A stretch of DNA of 64,000 nucleotides from NCBI RefSeq assembly GCF_002813915.1, contig NZ_CP019335.1:3021777-3085776 (forward strand), written 5' to 3'. The position numbers were made by a program, and so were the translations under genes. Under the pieces are notes generated by a model. That model ran no database searches and was not told where the DNA came from. It saw nothing but the letters and a program-made list of their open reading frames with translations. The first letter of the stretch is position 1; the number at the start of each line of letters is the position of its first letter. Below are positions 60,264 through 64,000 of the stretch, one piece after another. This DNA is from Tenacibaculum sp. SZ-18. GTDB taxonomy: Bacteria > Bacteroidota > Bacteroidia > Flavobacteriales > Flavobacteriaceae.

Positions 60264-62372
60264 TTATTGTTTAATAATTTTCTTATTGATTTTATTCTTG
60301 AATTCATCTTCAATTTGAAGTAGGTATAAACCTGATGGTAAATTTTGAATTGAGAATTCGTGTGTTGTATTGTTAATATTATTCGATTTATAATAAACTT
60401 TACCAGCTAAATCATACAAAATAGCTGTGTTTATAAATGTCGAGTTTTTAATATTCAAAAGATCACTAGTAGGATTCGGATATACTGTAACTTCTTGATT
60501 ATCTATAAAGTCATCAACAGAAAGCACAGCAGTATCTTGTGCATTTAAAACAAAACTTCCAGAGCCACTTTTTGCTTTATTTGATGTTGACAACTCCAAC
60601 CAAACTTGTAAATAATATTCTTGTCCAGCAGTTAATCCATTTACAGATAAGTTTCCTTCATCACAATTTAATGGAGTTGCATCTGTACATGAAGCATATA
60701 AGGCAATTTTTGAAACCAATGAATCTGCGCTAATTGTAATATTCATACTTCCAGATTCTGGAGCTATAAACGAATACCAAACATCAAAAACAACTACTCC
60801 ACTTTCTGCACAATTTGGATTTGTAACAGCTCCTGAAGCACTTATTGTATCCCCTGGTGTATCCTGACCAAGAGTAATTGGAACAGTAAAGGAGCAATCA
60901 TCATTTACTGGAGTACAGTTTTCACTAAAATTAGTTTGCATATCTATTTGCGCCCATTTCGTGTTACTATAATTAACATCATCAACTTCTACACAGGTTA
61001 AATTTGAATTGGCAAAGGCAGAAAAATTCTCATTCGTTATGAGTGTATTATTTCCATTTTTTAGAGAAATTCCAAGTAAACTATTATCATTAGCAATTAA
61101 TCGTGATAAATTTATGTTATTTACAAGATTTAAGTATTCTATATTATTTACCTCACAAATGATTGATTCTAATAACGAATTTGATAGAGTATTTAATTCT
61201 GACAATTGGTTTGCACTACAATTTAGATTAACCAAATTTGTGTTTTTTGTAATATCTAAAACTGTGATATCATTGTATGAACAATCTAAAGTGGTTAAGT
61301 CTTTGAGATCAGTAACTGACAAAGAAGTTAATTCGTTTCCACTACAGTTTAATGTAGTCAAAGAAGTAAAATACTCAATCCCCGACAAATCTGAAATATA
61401 CTGATAACTTACATCTAATTCAGTAAGTTCAGCAACCAACTCGGTGAAAACTAATCCATCGCCAATAATTCCATTTCCTACATTAATACCTTCTAAATAA
61501 CTCTCAAAACTTTCATCTATTATGGTAATTGTTTCTCCATTAGATACTTCATCACAATCATTCCTGAATACTAAATATTCATCAAAACGTGGAGCTCCTG
61601 TAATTTTGGTTCTTGACCAATTTTCATTTACATAATCCGCATCAGAGACTTCAATACAAGTTAAATTTGGATTAGACAAACTCTCTAAATAATAGTTATT
61701 CAACCCATTTTTAATTGATACGTTTGAAATATTATTTAATTCGAATAATATTATACTTGAAATGACCGTGTTATTAGCAAAATCTAGGTTATCGATTTTA
61801 TCACAATAGTATACGTAAAAATCGGTAAGACCAATATTTGTAGAAATATCAATAGTTTCAAGTTTATCACTATTAGTCAAACTAATAGACTCTAGATTCG
61901 TTGCGTTCGTAATATTTAAATTTGTCAATTCTAAATTATCTTTCAAACTCAATATTTCAATACTTGAATTATTAGAAAGATCTAGAGTAGTTAAAGAGGA
62001 ATCTTGCATTGTTATCCTTATTAACTTCATTAAACCATCAATGTTTAAAGAGGTTAAAGATTGGTCTCCTATTGTTATATATTGGAGTTCTGTGTTTGCA
62101 GTTAAATCAATAGACTGAATAGGATTTCCTTTAAGTCGTATTTCAACTAAATTTGTAAAATCTTCAAGTCCAGTTAAATCTTGAATTCCCAAATTATTCA
62201 TTGGTAAGAAAGTAATATTCTTAATATTATCCCTTAATACATAGTCATCCAGAACATCATCATACCCCTGATTTACCAAAAATTGTTCAAACGCATTATC
62301 TGGGACAAATGTATGCTGTGAAAAGAGAGCCAGAGGAAAACATAGTATTAGAAGTAATTTTTTATAATTCAT
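60264..62372 (-). CDS. T9SS-secreted leucine-rich-repeat protein
   Basis: A 702-residue secreted protein. After a signal peptide (1-18) come two blocks of Bacteroidota-type leucine-rich repeats (about 20-265 and 275-470; units such as LTTLDCSYNDITVLDITKNT). A beta-sandwich of the pre-peptidase type (about 490-610, NDDCSFTVPITLGQD) follows, then the type A T9SS sorting domain (about 630-702) with VTVYPNPTSDLLNI and LYDLAGKV, ending KKIIKQ. It should cross the outer membrane through the type IX system and be attached or released. First gene of a four-gene operon divergent from an ECF sigma gene. Confidence 0.92.
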   Translation of the reverse strand: MNYKKLLLILCFPLALFSQHTFVPDNAFEQFLVNQGYDDVLDDYVLRDNIKNITFLPMNNLGIQDLTGLEDFTNLVEIRLKGNPIQSIDLTANTELQYITIGDQSLTSLNIDGLMKLIRITMQDSSLTTLDLSNNSSIEILSLKDNLELTNLNITNATNLESISLTNSDKLETIDISTNIGLTDFYVYYCDKIDNLDFANNTVISSIILFELNNISNVSIKNGLNNYYLESLSNPNLTCIEVSDADYVNENWSRTKITGAPRFDEYLVFRNDCDEVSNGETITIIDESFESYLEGINVGNGIIGDGLVFTELVAELTELDVSYQYISDLSGIEYFTSLTTLNCSGNELTSLSVTDLKDLTTLDCSYNDITVLDITKNTNLVNLNCSANQLSELNTLSNSLLESIICEVNNIEYLNLVNNINLSRLIANDNSLLGISLKNGNNTLITNENFSAFANSNLTCVEVDDVNYSNTKWAQIDMQTNFSENCTPVNDDCSFTVPITLGQDTPGDTISASGAVTNPNCAESGVVVFDVWYSFIAPESGSMNITISADSLVSKIALYASCTDATPLNCDEGNLSVNGLTAGQEYYLQVWLELSTSNKAKSGSGSFVLNAQDTAVLSVDDFIDNQEVTVYPNPTSDLLNIKNSTFINTAILYDLAGKVYYKSNNINNTTHEFSIQNLPSGLYLLQIEDEFKNKINKKIIKQ

Positions 62373-62502
62373 ATTATTAGAGTTAATGATTATTAAATAT
62401 TTTCGCTTTTATATTCATATATTAGTTTGTCAATTATTTCAAATCTTAACATTTTGAGAAAAAAAAGATTTTTTGTTAATATTTTTACATTTTTAAATAC
62501 TA

Positions 62503-63048
62503 ATGGATAAATCTATAAAGGACATAGCACTGCAGGAGGAGTTAAGAAATGGTAATAAAAATTCTTTAAGGAAAGTTTATGTAAATTATAGAGACGATTT
62601 TTTAAAGTATGCGTTTACCTACAATTTATCGGAAACTGATGCTTTAGATATTTACCATGACACCATCATTGCATTCAATAAAAGTTTTGCAATCAATAAA
62701 ACAGTGCTAGAAAAAAGCTCTGTTAAAACTTATTTATTCGGAATTGGTAAAAACAAAATTTACAATCACTTTAAAAAATCAAAAAAAATAGTACTTGTTA
62801 AGGATCAAAAGGAAGATGGTTATGACAGTATTTCCATAGAAAGTGTAGAGCCAACAATGGAACAAATTGCATTAAGCAAAGCTTTAAACAAGATTTCAAA
62901 ATCTTGTAGAACACTCTTGCAATTATTTTATCTCAGAAACTTAAGTATTGAAGAGATATTAAAAGTGACTGATTACAAAGATGCGAATACTGTAAGTAGC
63001 CATAAATCTAGATGTATGAAAAAACTAAAAGAGTTAGTAGGAAAATGA
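62503..63048 (+). CDS. ECF-type RNA polymerase sigma factor
   Basis: A 181-residue sigma-70 family protein. Region 2 is seen in YVNYRDDFLKYAFTYNLSETDALDIYHDTIIAF and region 4 in LSKALNKISKSCRTLLQLFYLRNLSIEEIL with the recognition helix in ANTVSSHKSRCMKKLKEL. Region 3 is absent, as expected for ECF factors. The stop overlaps the start of the next gene (ATGA), whose membrane helix suggests an anti-sigma role. Divergent from the T9SS operon, its likely target (inference). Confidence 0.92.
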   Translation: MDKSIKDIALQEELRNGNKNSLRKVYVNYRDDFLKYAFTYNLSETDALDIYHDTIIAFNKSFAINKTVLEKSSVKTYLFGIGKNKIYNHFKKSKKIVLVKDQKEDGYDSISIESVEPTMEQIALSKALNKISKSCRTLLQLFYLRNLSIEEILKVTDYKDANTVSSHKSRCMKKLKELVGK

Positions 63049-63737
63049 GTGATTATCAAAATTTAATACAAAAATACTTTGCTAAGAATTTGAATGTTAA
63101 TGAACGAGCTTTATTTGATTCTTTAAAAAGCAACAACGAAGAATTTATTGCTTTATTCAATGAGCATAAAAAAATGCATGCAGCATTTCAAATTATCGAA
63201 GATAAAGAAGTTAGCGATTTAATTAATTCAATAGAAAACAAAAAAGGAACAAAAAACATATTTTTAAAAATCGCTGCTGTACTTACCGTATTTATTAGTG
63301 GTTATTATTTTCTGTTTTATTCAGGTAATAATTTCGATTCATATTTAGACGAATACCCAAACGTACACTTTCCTATTACTAGGAGTGAAACCGAAAATGA
63401 CATTTATAAAGCATTTAGTGCTTATGAACAAAAAGACTACAAATTAGCAATTGAAAAATTTGATAATCTCTTACTGAAAGAAACTACACCAGAAATTAAG
63501 TTTTATAAAGCAATGGCTCTTTTGAGTATTGATAAAAAAGAACAAGCATTGTCTATTTTAAAAGAATTACAAAACTTTGATTTTGACTATTCCGAAGAAA
63601 CACTTTGGTATCTATCAATCACTCATTTATTGCTTGACGAAAAAAAATCAGCTAAATCCACTTTGGAATTAATGGACAAACAACAAATGAAATTTAAGAA
63701 AAGTCAAAGACAAGAACTATTGAACAAACTCAATTAA
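63045..63737 (+). CDS. Membrane protein with TPR-like C-terminus, possible anti-sigma factor
   Basis: A 230-residue protein. ATG 63045 overlaps the sigma stop by four bases (ATGA), so this start is chosen over an earlier in-frame one. The cytoplasmic N-terminus (SDYQNLIQKYFAKNLNVNERALFDSLKSN) resembles anti-sigma N-termini, one membrane helix lies near 73-92 (IAAVLTVFISGYYFLFY), and the periplasmic part contains tetratricopeptide-like helices (AFSAYEQKDYKLAIEKFDNLL). The pairing with an ECF sigma gene suggests signal transfer across the membrane. Confidence 0.8.
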   Translation: MSDYQNLIQKYFAKNLNVNERALFDSLKSNNEEFIALFNEHKKMHAAFQIIEDKEVSDLINSIENKKGTKNIFLKIAAVLTVFISGYYFLFYSGNNFDSYLDEYPNVHFPITRSETENDIYKAFSAYEQKDYKLAIEKFDNLLLKETTPEIKFYKAMALLSIDKKEQALSILKELQNFDFDYSEETLWYLSITHLLLDEKKSAKSTLELMDKQQMKFKKSQRQELLNKLN

Positions 63738-63738
63738 T

Positions 63739-64000
63739 TTATTTCAATCTTTCATTTAAATATTTCTTTGCTACTTTATAAATTTTATTCACTTCTTTTT
63801 TATCGAAACTGCTGTAATCTTCAAGCGGAAAGCACACCGTTGCAAAAGTTTTAAAAAATTTATATTCCTCAGAAGACAGAGATAACAACTTAAAAGAGTG
63901 TTCTAATACTTTATAAGTTGAACTTAAATCTTTATTCTTCTTTACAGATGGATACACCACGTAACTTCCAATGATTGGATACTCAGACCCTTTAAACGGC
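63739..64000 (-). CDS. C-terminal part of a gene running off the right edge
   Basis: The frame is open from the window edge to TAA at 63739, giving at least 86 residues (GSEYPIIGSYVVYPSVKK...ending KKYLNERLK). A GTG at 63960 could be taken for a start, but the frame continues upstream of it without a stop, so this is more likely the end of a longer protein. The helical, Lys-rich sequence is not recognised. It converges on the TPR gene with a one-base gap. Confidence 0.65.
   Translation of the reverse strand, partial: PFKGSEYPIIGSYVVYPSVKKNKDLSSTYKVLEHSFKLLSLSSEEYKFFKTFATVCFPLEDYSSFDKKEVNKIYKVAKKYLNERLK

Noticed and set aside
63739-63960. A complete 73-codon gene starting at GTG 63960
   Set aside because: The frame stays open to the window edge, so the GTG is more likely internal to a longer gene.

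Overview
The window is a stretch of chromosome from a low-GC Bacteroidota, almost certainly a member of the Flavobacteriaceae. Evidence for this: A/T-rich codon use, promoters of the Bacteroidota type (TTG, 17-23 bases, TANNTTTG), lipoproteins and a type IX secretion (T9SS) sorting tail, flavobacterial families (DUF4293 next to rho, DUF4920, DUF6146, DUF4230), an MnmD-type tRNA methyltransferase, and an Asn-rich insert in Rho. A marine Tenacibaculum/Polaribacter-like genus is a guess. One tRNA gene (Asp, GTC) is present. I see no rRNA, CRISPR array, prophage or intact insertion sequence.

Layout. 1-7.9 kb: a lipoprotein, truA plus an ABC exporter, a phosphodiesterase, and a NarL-type two-component pair separated by a lipoprotein and a G10 tract. 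7.9-11 kb: rho, an unknown periplasmic membrane protein, and 5-formyl-THF cyclo-ligase. 11-17 kb: a complete trans-4-hydroxy-L-proline catabolic operon (epimerase, FAD oxidoreductase, deaminase, semialdehyde dehydrogenase) facing an AraC regulator. 17-20.5 kb: small metabolic and regulatory genes. 19.5-25.4 kb is the most unusual part. The housekeeping genes ruvC, hemW and a cyclase are interrupted by two small-gene-plus-repeat modules (a GIY-YIG nuclease with CTGAA/TTCAG palindromes; a four-helix-bundle S23-like protein with a (CAGTTAT)15 array). Next to ruvC lies a 2.4 kb array of 18 hairpin-forming repeats of 130/141 bp that ends in a strong stand-alone terminator. 25.5-30.1 kb: two unrecognised leaderless proteins bracket a TPR histidine kinase and a LytTR regulator. 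30-45 kb: adenine deaminase, PEP carboxykinase, a saccharopine-dehydrogenase-like enzyme, an aspartyl protease, tRNA methyltransferases, ilvE, a Kir-type potassium channel and exported proteins. 45-54 kb: tag, dsbD, sppA followed by a 17-bp repeat array, a 33-codon gene with its own promoter, metK under a SAM-II riboswitch, trxA, a DUF58 protein and tRNA-Asp. 55-64 kb: an ECF sigma factor with a TPR membrane partner, divergent from a four-gene operon for a T9SS-secreted leucine-rich-repeat protein and three exported proteins, then a TPR-CHAT protease-like protein with a signal peptide and a C-terminal membrane anchor.

Several starts were moved inward because a TANNTTTG promoter lies between the longest start and the better one (PEBP protein, DUF4920, ilvE), because the longest frame starts at a TTG near a good ATG (second AraC regulator, Kir channel, the 58.2 kb gene), or because a coupled start is evident (TPR anti-sigma-like gene). 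Four short genes were found by reading the intergenic gaps. All function calls rest on motif recognition by eye; no database search was run.
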